DNA of 43,164 nucleotides, from positions 1 through 43,164 of the forward strand of contig CAJXEJ010000016.1 of NCBI GenBank assembly GCA_913052475.1. The letters run 5' to 3'. Shown here one piece after another: positions 33,681 to 42,167 of this stretch. The notes beneath the pieces are model-generated. The model had not been told where the DNA came from, made no database searches, and saw only the letters and a program-made list of their open reading frames with translations. Both the position numbers and the translations under genes were made by a program. Within the stretch, counting starts at the first letter, position 1; every line of letters begins with the position of its first letter. The DNA comes from an uncultured Dehalococcoidia bacterium. GTDB lineage: Bacteria > Chloroflexota > Dehalococcoidia > Lucifugimonadales > Lucifugimonadaceae.

Positions 33681-34162
33681 GTAGCAAGTATCGACATAGA
33701 GATTACGAAAAGGCTCGACACTACACTGGGGTTTTTATGTTTAGCGGTTCGGGATTGAACGACACTCGAACATCCGAGGTGGTGACATCGTGGAATCACG
33801 TTCAGTCGGAGAGTAGATCAATAGCGCAACAAGTTCTGAACGCTATAACGTAGTCACTGAATAGCTCGTCACGATATCTTCTATGGGGGAGTAAATGATG
33901 TTTGGAGGTAGCGGAGAGAATCCCACTTCTATTCCGAGTCGCCAGCCCTCGGAGTTGCCGATTCGCGGCCCAGAGCAGCCATCCGGCGGCAGCTGATATT
34001 TCTGGGAACAGGTGCCCAAGTAAGGTGCCATATCGATTGTCGTGTTCTTGTTAATGATAGTGTTCGCGATGATTCTGAATTGTGAAACTGAGCCGACGCC
34101 GCGTCAGATTTAGCTCACCGCGGTGGCAGGGTTGGCTGAGGCCACAAGAGAGAGGCGAACTG
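33681..34162. other. Intergenic stretch after clpX
   Basis: About 480 bases with no recognisable gene on either strand apart from a short Pro/Ser/Gly-rich ORF at 33895. A segment near 33741-33790 faintly resembles a reversed T-arm, but no tRNA folds from it. No clear intrinsic terminator for clpX is seen. Confidence 0.5.
33895..33996 (+). CDS. Possible 32-33 residue Pro/Ser/Gly-rich peptide
   Basis: Two tandem ATGs (33895 and 33898) are preceded by GGGGGAG; the second has the better six-base spacing. The peptide starts MFGGSGENPTSIPSRQP and ends EQPSGGS at TGA 33994-33996. In the same frame after the TGA, YFWEQVPK continues to a TAA at 34021, so this could be a slightly longer gene with a nonsense change (Trp to stop). 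No family recognised. Confidence 0.35.
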   Translation: MMFGGSGENPTSIPSRQPSELPIRGPEQPSGGS

Positions 34163-34963
34163 CTAGTTCGCAACCGTATTCTCGACCTCAGGTGTGAGGT
34201 CAAGCACGTCTCCCGATCCGCTCGGATCAATGCGTCCAACGGAGACGGCTTTAAGAGTTTCGATTAGGAGAGATCGTTCTCGGAGCAAACCCGCCTCACG
34301 AATTGCCTTGAACAGCGACAGCTCCTCACCGGGATCGGCTTTCAGTGTCGCGGGATCCAACCCGGAAATTTCGTTCCAGTATGAATCGAATTCCTCGCCC
34401 CTAACTGAAAATTTTGTGATCGCCAGCGCAGGGCCTTCGTCGACTTCTTCCGTCGATACGTGGATCATGGCGCCGGTTTCGTCGAGTCCTTCGGTAATGA
34501 CGTTCCAGACTGCCTGCTGCCACATACCAATCGTTCCGCCGGGCAGGGCAGGATGGAGATTCAGCGTGAGGTACTCAGAGCAGAGCAGCGGTGCGATGAG
34601 CATGTATCCCGCGTGAACTGCGATATCTGCGCTGTGCGGGGCAAGCAGCTCGATTACAGCACGATCAAAGTCTTCTCTGAGTTTTGCCCAAGGTTTGTTT
34701 TCGTGTGATCGCCGAAAGTCTATGGAAGAAAGAGTGACTAACGGAATATTGCGGGATTCAACAAGCTCAAGAAATCTGTCGGTGCGTTTCGTTTGGCCTT
34801 TGACCCGGTTGACGAAAACGAACGCCAGTTCTGCTGCGAGATCTCCGGAGTCGATAGCGTCGAGAGCTGACTTCAAGAGACCGAGTGAGCCTTCACCTCG
34901 TCCGGTTGAGAACCATCCGATTTTCAGTGGGGCATTATCGTCTGAGGCTGCTTGCGCGGTCAA
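34163..34963 (-). CDS. PurN-like formyltransferase
   Basis: Belongs to the formyl-transferase fold that uses 10-formyl-tetrahydrofolate. The catalytic triad of glycinamide ribonucleotide transformylase is present: Asn135 and His137 in LNLHPALPGG and Asp175 in TEEVDEGPAL, with MIHVS before it. The opening KIGWFSTGRGEGSLGLLKS replaces the usual PurN phosphate loop (VLxSGxGSN), and the protein is longer (266 against about 210), so the amine substrate may differ. TTG start three bases after the xseB stop. A 7-bp hairpin (34155-34171) covers the stop codon. It is last in the topA-xer-aroQ-pepQ-efp-xse line. Confidence 0.75.
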   Translation of the reverse strand: MTAQAASDDNAPLKIGWFSTGRGEGSLGLLKSALDAIDSGDLAAELAFVFVNRVKGQTKRTDRFLELVESRNIPLVTLSSIDFRRSHENKPWAKLREDFDRAVIELLAPHSADIAVHAGYMLIAPLLCSEYLTLNLHPALPGGTIGMWQQAVWNVITEGLDETGAMIHVSTEEVDEGPALAITKFSVRGEEFDSYWNEISGLDPATLKADPGEELSLFKAIREAGLLRERSLLIETLKAVSVGRIDPSGSGDVLDLTPEVENTVAN

Positions 34964-34966
34964 AGG

Positions 34967-35242
34967 CTAGGCGTCTTCGTCATCGTTTTCATCGAGGTCT
35001 GGAACGAGGTTCATCTGCTCGGCGAAGTTGGCCTGGAGGCGAGTGATCTTTAGCTCCGAGGTGGAGAGAATTTCGTTGCACTTGGTCGCCAGTTTCATGC
35101 CCGATTCAAACAGGCTGGTGGCTTCATCTAGCGATAGACTACCGGCTTCGAGTTTGCGCACGACATCTTCTAGTTCAGAGAATGCATTCTCAAATGATTT
35201 TGCGGTAGGTTTTGAATCCTGATTTTCTGGCGATTCGGTCAT
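34967..35242 (-). CDS. xseB: Exodeoxyribonuclease VII small subunit
   Basis: Short coiled-coil subunit of exonuclease VII, which degrades single-stranded DNA. The family pattern is visible in FENAFSELEDVVRKLEAGSL, with SLDEATSLFESGMKLATKCN after it. Length 91 with an acidic tail (DLDENDDEDA). ATG start. It follows xseA after 53 bases on the same strand, the usual order. Confidence 0.94.
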   Translation of the reverse strand: MTESPENQDSKPTAKSFENAFSELEDVVRKLEAGSLSLDEATSLFESGMKLATKCNEILSTSELKITRLQANFAEQMNLVPDLDENDDEDA

Positions 35243-35295
35243 ATCAGTTCCGTGTTTGGATTTGCGGGATTGATTGTAGCTGTTGTCTTGATAAG

Positions 35296-36543
35296 TTATG
35301 AATCGACGACGATGGATTTATTGTCGACTTCGTCGACTGTCGTTTCGACCGTGCCATCAGCGAACATCACGCCTAACTTGTCGCCTGCTGCAAACTGACC
35401 AGCGCTATTGGCGGCGTTACCATCGGCAAGCCGTGTGATCGTGTACCCGCGACCAAGGATTTTCGCTGGACCGAGAGCGTTTAGCGACGCCTCGACCGTC
35501 GCCAATCGCTGTTTCGAGGATTCAACAAGTCGTTGCCCAGCGAGGCGGGCGCGCGTCAGCAGGTCGTCGATCCGCTGTCGTGGCTGGGCGGTGTCGGGGA
35601 CTCGAAGGTTCATGCGGTCGATTGCCATTTCGAACTGTGAACGGCTATCGCGCACACTTCTTCCGATGATCTCGTCGATACGAGCCGCATATCCAGCCAC
35701 ATATTCCGCAAGATCACGAGCGTCTGGAGCGATAATTTCCGCCGCAGCGGAAGGGGTTGGTACTCGACGATCGGCAACCCAATCAGCGATCGTCGTGTCC
35801 GTTTCGTGTCCAATAGCGCTGATGATCGGGATATTTGAAGAGAAGATCGCTCGGGCTACGATTTCCTCGTTGAATGCCCAAAGGTCTTCGAGCGATCCAC
35901 CGCCGCGGGCGACTATAGCGACATCGATGTTATCGAGAGCGTTCAGAGCCTGGAATGCCTTGACTATTTCTGGCGCTGCTTTCTCGCCCTGTACCGATGT
36001 CGGAATCAGGACAATTTCTGCGAGCGGATACCGCCGGGTTAGAACGTTCAGTATGTCCTGAATTACTGCTCCGGTGGGAGAGGTAATAACGGCGATTCGT
36101 GATGGCAACTCGGGTAGTGGGCGTTTTCGGTCTTGCTCGAAAAGCCCTTCGGCTTCGAGGCGTTTTCGCATCTCTTCGTATGCCTGTTGAAGCGCACCAA
36201 CACCATCCGGTTCTACGTGGTCGACGTAGAACTGTAGATCGCCCCGTGCTGTGTAGATCGAAATACGGCCATGACAGATGACCTGCGTACCATCGGTGAG
36301 AAACCGCCCACCTCGACCAGACCGGAAAAGTACGCAACGAATCACCGACTGCTCGTCGCGAAGCGCGAAATAGTGGTGCCCGGATGAGGGGTTGCGATAG
36401 CCGGACACTTCGCCGATTACCGTGAGATCGGCGAGTCGTGGATCTGACTCCAGACTGGTTTTCAGGTAATCGGCGACAGCACTTACGGTGTACGCAGTTT
36501 GTTGGTCTGATTGCTCTTGGCCTGAATCGTAGTTACCGGTCAT
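35296..36543 (-). CDS. xseA: Exodeoxyribonuclease VII large subunit
   Basis: Catalytic subunit of ExoVII. An N-terminal OB-fold (DLTVIGEVSGYRNPSSGHHY, then FALRDEQSVIRCVLFR) precedes the catalytic core with SRIAVITSPTGAVIQDIL, DVAIVARGGGSLEDLWAFNE, PIISAIGHETDTTIADWVAD and RRVPTPSAAAEI. A long helical region and a C-terminal LGRGYTITR segment follow. Start at ATG 36543 is preferred to TTG 36561. Length 415. Upstream of xseB. Confidence 0.95.
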   Translation of the reverse strand: MTGNYDSGQEQSDQQTAYTVSAVADYLKTSLESDPRLADLTVIGEVSGYRNPSSGHHYFALRDEQSVIRCVLFRSGRGGRFLTDGTQVICHGRISIYTARGDLQFYVDHVEPDGVGALQQAYEEMRKRLEAEGLFEQDRKRPLPELPSRIAVITSPTGAVIQDILNVLTRRYPLAEIVLIPTSVQGEKAAPEIVKAFQALNALDNIDVAIVARGGGSLEDLWAFNEEIVARAIFSSNIPIISAIGHETDTTIADWVADRRVPTPSAAAEIIAPDARDLAEYVAGYAARIDEIIGRSVRDSRSQFEMAIDRMNLRVPDTAQPRQRIDDLLTRARLAGQRLVESSKQRLATVEASLNALGPAKILGRGYTITRLADGNAANSAGQFAAGDKLGVMFADGTVETTVDEVDNKSIVVDS

Positions 36544-36610
36544 TAGGGCATTCTTCCACAATGGTTCGGCAGCTACCAGCGCGGGCGTCGGAGAAATCGG
36601 GTGGATCGAA

Positions 36611-36712
36611 CTCCTTCTCCCAGCGAGAGAAGGTCCGGATGAGGGAGAGTTGTGGGCTGGACTCGGCTTGCCGGTTCTCTCACCTAAATCCTCTCTTTCG
36701 CGAAGAGAATCC
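36611..36712. repeat. Inverted pair of REP/BIME-like repeats between xseA and efp
   Basis: Two related 35-40-base units lie in opposite orientation: 36611-36649 (CTTCTCCCAGCGAGAGAAGG followed by TCCGGATGAGGGAGAG) and, inverted, 36675-36712 (complement reads ATTCTCTTCGCGAAAGAGAG followed by GATTTAGGTGAGAG). Each has its own hairpin, CTTCTC/GAGAAG and TCTCTT/AAGAGA. The GAGAAGG...GATGAGGG pattern matches widespread intergenic repeats of many bacteria. Spacer is 25 bases. Confidence 0.7.
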
Positions 36713-36731
36713 GAACGCTTTCGCCGGAAGG

Positions 36732-37295
36732 CTAATCGGCGCGGCCGGTGTATTCACCGGTTGTGGAGTTGACCACGATTCGGTCGCCTGTTGATATGAA
36801 CAGCGGAACTTGCAACACGAGACCGGTCGTCGTGGTCGCTGGTTTCGTTGCGCCGCTCTGAGTGTCACCTCGAAGACCAACTTCGGTTTGACCAATCTCG
36901 AGAGTGACCGAGGGTGCCACTTCAACCGAGAGTGGTACACCTTCGTACATCATCACTTCGATCGTGTCGCCCTCGGCGATGTACTTCAGCGCGTTGCCCA
37001 GCACTTCTTCAGTGATCGCAAATTGCTCGAAAGTCTCGGTGTCCATGAAGTTGTGCATATCACCGTCCGGGTAGAGGTACTGCACGGTTGGTGAGCCGAC
37101 TTCAGCCATGGTGAGTTTCTGGTTGCCCTGGAGCTTTCGTTCGTAGACATTTCCAGTTTTTAACTGACGGACTTTCAAGGTGAGAGTCGGTGGAGCCTTT
37201 GGTGCTTGGCGGTGCTGCCAGTCGAGGATCTGATAGACATCATCGTCCAGAATGATTGTCATATTTCGACGAATTTCACTTGAAGAGATTGTCAT
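36732..37295 (-). CDS. efp: Elongation factor P with unusual lysine loop
   Basis: Three beta-barrel translation factor that relieves stalling at polyproline. Domain I opens MTISSSEIRRNMTIILDDDV, domain II contains VQYLYPDGDMHNFMDTETFE and domain III closes with TKPATTTTGLVLQVPLFIST and GDRIVVNSTTGEYTGRA. The modifiable tip lysine, Lys33, sits in HRQAPKAPPTLTLKVR, where most EF-Ps have PGKGxA. The proline-rich loop suggests a different or absent modification. Length 187. ATG start. Neighbouring pepQ and aroQ are common companions of efp. Confidence 0.93.
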   Translation of the reverse strand: MTISSSEIRRNMTIILDDDVYQILDWQHRQAPKAPPTLTLKVRQLKTGNVYERKLQGNQKLTMAEVGSPTVQYLYPDGDMHNFMDTETFEQFAITEEVLGNALKYIAEGDTIEVMMYEGVPLSVEVAPSVTLEIGQTEVGLRGDTQSGATKPATTTTGLVLQVPLFISTGDRIVVNSTTGEYTGRAD

Positions 37296-37370
37296 CGCGG
37301 TCTTGAAGTTCCTTTGGTGCTAGCGGTCAGCTAGTTCGAGTTGGCTATCAAATATACGGGAAAGCACGGG

Positions 37371-38456
37371 TTAGAACTTCATTTTAGCTGCGTGACTCAT
37401 GACGCGAGCTTCGCCGTTCTCAAGAACCACGACATCTTCGATACGAACGCCGCCCCATCCGGGGATGTAGATGCCGGGTTCGATAGTGAATGGCATGCCG
37501 TTTTCGAGCTTGCCTTTCGAGTTGGGACCGACCCCGGGATTTTCATGGACTTCAAGACCAAGACCGTGACCCAGGCTGTGGCCGAAGTCGTTTTCATGTC
37601 CCGCCTCGGTGATGATTTTTCGGGCAATTGCATCGCATTCTTCACCGGTCATACCAGGCTTTACCATGTCGATGGCAGCGAGTTGAGCGGCAAGGACGAT
37701 GTCGTAGACGCGTTTCACTTCGGCGTCGGCTTCACCGAGTACGATGGTGCGTGTAAGGTCGGAGCAGTAACCCTGATATCGAGCGCCACAGTCGAGGACG
37801 ATCGTCTGCCCTTCCACGAGCTTACTATCGCTGGTGGCATGGTGCGGACGGGCGGCGTTCGGGCCGATAGCGACGATAGTTTCAAACGATATCGATTCAG
37901 CACCGCGTTCACGAACCGCTTTCTCGAATATCCATGCGGTTTCTTTTTCGGTCATCCCGACTTCAAGTTGTGATGCTGTATCCTCGAACGCCTGGTCGCC
38001 GATATCGATGGCGCGTTGGAGTAGTTCTAGCTCTCCAGCATCTTTGTAGGCACGGAGATCGACACCGATGCCAGAAGTTGGTTTTAGTTCGGAACTCGAG
38101 TCGTTTTCGGCAAGTACTTTTTTGAATCGCTCAAGAGTACCGACGGTCATGTCATCGGCTTCGAATCCGAGAGTCTTGATTTCGAATTCCATGACCAGAT
38201 TCGCAAGCCAATCGGACTTGCCAGCGATCCGGTCGACTCGCCAACCGGGTGCTTGCTGTGTGGCTTGTTCGGTGTAGCGGAAGTCGGTGCAGATGACTGC
38301 ATCGTTCTGTGTTACAAGGAGATACCCGGCGCTGCTGACGAATCCCGAGATGTATCGTCGGTTTTCGCCGTTGCTTACTAATATCGCGTCAAGTTCGTCC
38401 TTTGCCAGACGTTCACGAAGTTTTTGGACACGCGAAGGAAATCGGAAATCGCTCAA
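37371..38456 (-). CDS. pepQ: Xaa-Pro peptidase (M24 family)
   Basis: Creatinase/prolidase-type metallopeptidase cleaving Xaa-Pro bonds. The N-terminal domain contains LVSNGENRRYISGFVSSAGY. The catalytic domain has the metal ligands in VLDCGARYQGYCSDLTRTIV (two Asp), GHSLGHGLGLEVHENPGV (His), PFTIEPGIYIPGWGGVRIED (two Glu). Length 361. TTG start with GGAG ten bases upstream. It lies 21 bases after aroQ and 75 before efp. Aminopeptidase P versus prolidase cannot be decided; the symbol is provisional. Confidence 0.9.
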   Translation of the reverse strand: MSDFRFPSRVQKLRERLAKDELDAILVSNGENRRYISGFVSSAGYLLVTQNDAVICTDFRYTEQATQQAPGWRVDRIAGKSDWLANLVMEFEIKTLGFEADDMTVGTLERFKKVLAENDSSSELKPTSGIGVDLRAYKDAGELELLQRAIDIGDQAFEDTASQLEVGMTEKETAWIFEKAVRERGAESISFETIVAIGPNAARPHHATSDSKLVEGQTIVLDCGARYQGYCSDLTRTIVLGEADAEVKRVYDIVLAAQLAAIDMVKPGMTGEECDAIARKIITEAGHENDFGHSLGHGLGLEVHENPGVGPNSKGKLENGMPFTIEPGIYIPGWGGVRIEDVVVLENGEARVMSHAAKMKF

Positions 38457-38477
38457 TGCGAAAAGTCTCCGTGCTGA

Positions 38478-38918
38478 TTAGCCGTTGATGACCGAAGAAA
38501 GATGGTCGAGGGCGTAAATGTATCCGGATGGACCGAATCCTGCCATCTGACCAATCGCATTCGAGGCGAAAACGGAACGCTGTCGGAACCGTTCCCTAGC
38601 GTGAATATTCGAGATATGGACTTCGATGAAAGGTAATCCAGCATCGAGAAGCGCATCCAAAATCGAGTAGCCGACCTGCGTAAGGGCTCCGGCATTGATG
38701 ATGATCCCATGGGCTCCGGTAGAGGATTCCTGAATGAAATCGACAATCGAGCCTTCATGGTTCGATTGGAAGAATGTCACTTCAACTCCAAGCTCAGACG
38801 CTTGTGCCGAGATGTCGTCCTGAATATCGGCCAGCGTTTTCGTGCCGTAAAGAGACGCATCTCGCTTCCCGAGATTGTTCAGGTTCGGTCCGTTTATTAC
38901 AAGAATCGTTGCTGGCAA
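38478..38918 (-). CDS. aroQ: Type II 3-dehydroquinate dehydratase
   Basis: Third step of the shikimate pathway (3-dehydroquinate to 3-dehydroshikimate). The motifs are ILVINGPNLNNLGKRDASLY with catalytic Tyr24 and Arg19, FQSNHEGSIVDFI, IINAGALTQVGYSILDAL and IEVHISNIHARERFR with catalytic His. The usual NPGAYTHTS reads NAGALTQVG. Length 146. TTG start with GGAG six bases upstream. Adjacent to pepQ and efp, the common aroQ-pepQ-efp arrangement. Confidence 0.96.
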   Translation of the reverse strand: MPATILVINGPNLNNLGKRDASLYGTKTLADIQDDISAQASELGVEVTFFQSNHEGSIVDFIQESSTGAHGIIINAGALTQVGYSILDALLDAGLPFIEVHISNIHARERFRQRSVFASNAIGQMAGFGPSGYIYALDHLSSVING

Positions 38919-39000
38919 ATTACTCTCCCGATTATCGGGCTGTCTTCAGGGATCGAAGCGATTGCGACGTATTCCCAAAATCGCTCTTGTACTAAGCCTA

Positions 39001-39999
39001 CTACGTGGAGCTTTCAGATTTCTGCTTATTTTGCCTGCGCGATTTGTTAGCTCTTGGATGAGCACCCAGATAGACCTTACGTGCCTGTTCGGTTGAAACG
39101 TGGGTGTAGATCTGGGTTGTTGCCGGGCTGCTGTGACCGAGTAGATCTTGAACTACCCGCAGATCGGCACCACCGTCGAGTAGATGGGTTGCGAAACTGT
39201 GGCGTAGTGAGTGCGTGTGGAACTCGGGATCGAGTCCGGCTGCCTCGGCATATTTCTTGACGGTTCGTTGGATTGATCGCGTTGAGAGTCGGCCGCCTGA
39301 CTGGTTCATCCAAACAGCAGAATCCGATCGACGGCTGACAAATTTGCCACGGACGTCGGTCAGGTAATTGTCCAGCCATCTCGCACCTTGTTCACCGAAA
39401 AGTACCACTCTGGGTTTTGCGCCTTTGCCGATGACACGGACTTCTTTTGATTCCACGCTGACATCTGCGAGGTCCATTGCGTTTGCCTCGGACACTCGAA
39501 GCCCCGCGCCGTACAAAAGCTCAAGTAAGGCACGATCTCTGATGCCAGCGTCGGTTGCGGTATCGGGCTCGTCTAAAAGATGATCTATTTCGAAGCTAGA
39601 GGCAATTACAGGAAGTTTTTGTTCTTTTTTTGGACCGGTCACCAGATCGCTCTGGTCGAGTTCCACCACACCCGAGCGGCTCAAGAATCTGAAGAACGAT
39701 TTCAGGGCTGAGAGTTTGCGCGATACACTGTTGCGGCTATAACCGTGTGTGATCAACCAGGCAAGGTATCCCCTCAGGAACAGACGATCTACATCGCCGA
39801 AAGTGGAAACGTTTTGTTCGTCAAGATATTCGATCAAGGGAACGAGATCGTTTATGTAGTTCCGAACAGTATGGTCGGCGAGTTGGCGCACAACGGTGAT
39901 GTGCGCAGCGAACTCACGGATCAGTCGAGGAGCCTCAGCAATATTCGCTTGACGCAGTGCGTCTTCCATCGCTGGCGAAGGCAGTCTAGTGGTGGTCAT
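39001..39999 (-). CDS. xerC: Tyrosine recombinase XerC/XerD
   Basis: Site-specific recombinase that resolves chromosome dimers at dif, together with FtsK. The N-terminal SAM-like domain is HTVRNYINDLVPLIEYLDEQ. The catalytic residues are Arg168 (GAGLRVSE), Lys192 (GKGAKPR), His263 and Arg266 (HTHSLRHSFATHLL), His289 (LLGHSS) and nucleophile Tyr298 (QIYTH). Length 332 with a basic tail. ATG start. It lies directly downstream of topA (57-base gap). XerC versus XerD is not decided by sequence; the topA-adjacent position is typical of XerC. Confidence 0.93.
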   Translation of the reverse strand: MTTTRLPSPAMEDALRQANIAEAPRLIREFAAHITVVRQLADHTVRNYINDLVPLIEYLDEQNVSTFGDVDRLFLRGYLAWLITHGYSRNSVSRKLSALKSFFRFLSRSGVVELDQSDLVTGPKKEQKLPVIASSFEIDHLLDEPDTATDAGIRDRALLELLYGAGLRVSEANAMDLADVSVESKEVRVIGKGAKPRVVLFGEQGARWLDNYLTDVRGKFVSRRSDSAVWMNQSGGRLSTRSIQRTVKKYAEAAGLDPEFHTHSLRHSFATHLLDGGADLRVVQDLLGHSSPATTQIYTHVSTEQARKVYLGAHPRANKSRRQNKQKSESST

Positions 40000-40056
40000 T
40001 TCAGAACCACCTGTCCCGAACTGCTTTCGTTTCGAATTCGCCAGAACAGGTGAAGG

Positions 40057-42141
40057 TTATACTTTTGTCTTGGACTTTTTAGCTGCGGACTTCTTTTTGG
40101 CAGATTTGCGGCGTAAACCGCGTTTTGCTTCAGCTTCGGCTGCTGCCGCCGCCGCTGCTTCTGGGTGCACGATTGCGCACTTTTCCATCGCAGTTTTCCA
40201 GGCGATCTCCCAGTTCTCTTTGACTTCACCGGTAGCTCGCTCGCTAGGTCGGGTTGAGATGGAAACACGGCATTCTGGGAATCTTCCGCACGCCAGGAAC
40301 TTGCCGTAGCGTCCGCTACGAATGACGAGATCATCTCCGCCTTCGCATTTTTCATCGCTTTTCTGGACGAGTTTCTTTCGATCGACCCGTTCAGCCTTTT
40401 CGATTGTTTCTCCGACCGCCTTATCGAACGGCCCGAAGAATTCTTTCAGCATCTCGACCCAGTCCTGCTCACCTGCGGCTACCGAGTCGAGTTTCGACTC
40501 CATACCAGCGGTGAACCCCATGTCCATGATGTTTGAGAAATGCTCGGTGAGCAGATCAGAAACGGCAGAACCGAGTGGAGTTGGCTTAAACCGTGATTTT
40601 TCACGGTCGACATACTGTCTTCGTTCGATTGTGCCGACAATCGATGCGTACGTGCTAGGGCGGCCGATTCCCTGTTCTTCCAAAAATCGAATTAGATTGG
40701 CTTCTGTATAGCGGGGAGGCGGCTGAGTGAACTGCTGATCGGCGTTCACGGTCTGCTTCTCGAGGTCGTCACCTTTGTTCATCGCAGGTAGCTGTTTGCT
40801 GTCTTCATCTTTGGCATCTTCATCTTTGGTTTCGATGTAGAGCTTGCGGAAGCCATCGAACTTGATGACCGAACCGGTCGCACGAACGGTGTATTCAGAT
40901 CCGTTCGGTGCTGTGGCGATGATGTTGACACCTGTGTTATCGACAATTGCGTCGGCCATTTGGCTGGCGATTGTTCGCTTCCAGATAGCCGTGTACAAGC
41001 GGAGCTGTTCGCTCGAAAGGAACGGAGCCACACGCTCGGGTGTGTTCGAAGCAGAAGTTGGCCTGACAGCTTCGTGAGCTTCCTGAGCCGACTTGCTTCG
41101 CGTCTTGTAGCGCTTGGGTCCGGTTGAGTATTCATCGCCGTAGGTCGACTTGATGAACGACTGTGCTTCGTCGAGTGCATTCTGAGAGAGGTTCACCGAG
41201 TCGGTACGCATGTAGGTGATGAGTCCGACAGGGTCTGCGCTTCCCAGTTCGATACCTTCGTAGAGGTCCTGAGCGATACGCATAGTCCGCTGCGCGCTGT
41301 AGCGGAATGAACGGGCAGCCTGCTGCTGGAGCGTGCTAGTGGTAAATGGCGGACGTGGACGCTGCTTGGCTTCTTTTCGAGTGACTTTCGACACGGCGTA
41401 GGCAGCGGAGTTGAGATCAGATTTGATCGTCATCGCCGTCGTTTCGTTGTCGACGACGGGCTTACCTTTTTGGTCGGGAACCGCGATCAGGTTGGCGTTG
41501 AATGTGTATTTTCGTGTGCCAGATTCAGTTTCGAGATCGACAGTGATTACCCAGAATTCTTCCGGTTTGAATGCTTCGATTTCTCGTTCTCGATCGACGA
41601 TGATCCTGAGGGCGACGGACTGGACTCGACCTGCTGAGAGACCGCTTCGGACTTTTTTCCAGAGGACAGGGCTGAGTTTGTAGCCCACGATTCGGTCCAA
41701 CAGACGGCGCGCCTGTTGGGCATTGACCAGCTCCATATCGATATCACGGGGGTGAGTGAACGCTTCTTCAACAGCCGAATTCGTGATTTCGTGGAACACG
41801 ACTCGTTTGAGATTCTTCGCTTTACCGAGATCTGCAGCTTCTACCAAGTGCCAGGAAATGGCTTCGCCTTCTCGATCCGGGTCAGTTGCGAGGTACACCG
41901 AGTCGGCCTGTTTAGCGGCCTTTTTAATCTCGCCGATCAGGGTGGCTCGGCCGCGTACGTTTACATAGTCCGGCTCGAATGTCAGATTCTCGACATCAAC
42001 ACCGAGAGAGTTTTTCGGGAGATCGCGTACGTGTCCCATTGAAGCCTTGACGACATATTTGTCGCCCAGGAATCGTCCAACAGTTCGTGCCTTCGCCGGT
42101 GATTCGACGATAACCAGATCGCGCTTTGACGTTTTCGCCAA
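40057..42141 (-). CDS. topA: DNA topoisomerase I
   Basis: Type IA topoisomerase relaxing negative supercoils. The toprim domain has IVESPAKARTVGRFLGDKYV and TDPDREGEAISWHL. Active-site Tyr310 is in LITYMRTDSVNLSQN. The conserved FLEEQGIGRPSTYASIVGTI and the C-terminal zinc element KCEGGDDLVIRSGRYGKFLACGRFPEC (one shortened ribbon) follow. An Ala-rich segment and a Lys-rich tail finish at residue 694, shorter than E. coli TopA (865) because only one zinc finger is present. TTG start with GAGGT nine bases upstream. dprA upstream is a pseudogene; the topA-dprA pair is a common bacterial arrangement. Confidence 0.96.
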   Translation of the reverse strand: MAKTSKRDLVIVESPAKARTVGRFLGDKYVVKASMGHVRDLPKNSLGVDVENLTFEPDYVNVRGRATLIGEIKKAAKQADSVYLATDPDREGEAISWHLVEAADLGKAKNLKRVVFHEITNSAVEEAFTHPRDIDMELVNAQQARRLLDRIVGYKLSPVLWKKVRSGLSAGRVQSVALRIIVDREREIEAFKPEEFWVITVDLETESGTRKYTFNANLIAVPDQKGKPVVDNETTAMTIKSDLNSAAYAVSKVTRKEAKQRPRPPFTTSTLQQQAARSFRYSAQRTMRIAQDLYEGIELGSADPVGLITYMRTDSVNLSQNALDEAQSFIKSTYGDEYSTGPKRYKTRSKSAQEAHEAVRPTSASNTPERVAPFLSSEQLRLYTAIWKRTIASQMADAIVDNTGVNIIATAPNGSEYTVRATGSVIKFDGFRKLYIETKDEDAKDEDSKQLPAMNKGDDLEKQTVNADQQFTQPPPRYTEANLIRFLEEQGIGRPSTYASIVGTIERRQYVDREKSRFKPTPLGSAVSDLLTEHFSNIMDMGFTAGMESKLDSVAAGEQDWVEMLKEFFGPFDKAVGETIEKAERVDRKKLVQKSDEKCEGGDDLVIRSGRYGKFLACGRFPECRVSISTRPSERATGEVKENWEIAWKTAMEKCAIVHPEAAAAAAAEAEAKRGLRRKSAKKKSAAKKSKTKV

Positions 42142-42167
42142 GTGTCTAATACCTCAAGCCCAGCACT

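Noticed and set aside
33735-33800. tRNA-like stretch (GGTTCGGGATTGAAC) after clpX
   Set aside because: The T-stem does not pair on either strand and no acceptor or anticodon stem can be built.
39001-39999. Xer gene as a mobile-element integrase
   Set aside because: It is embedded between topA and aroQ with full Xer catalytic residues and no att sites or cargo, fitting the housekeeping recombinase.
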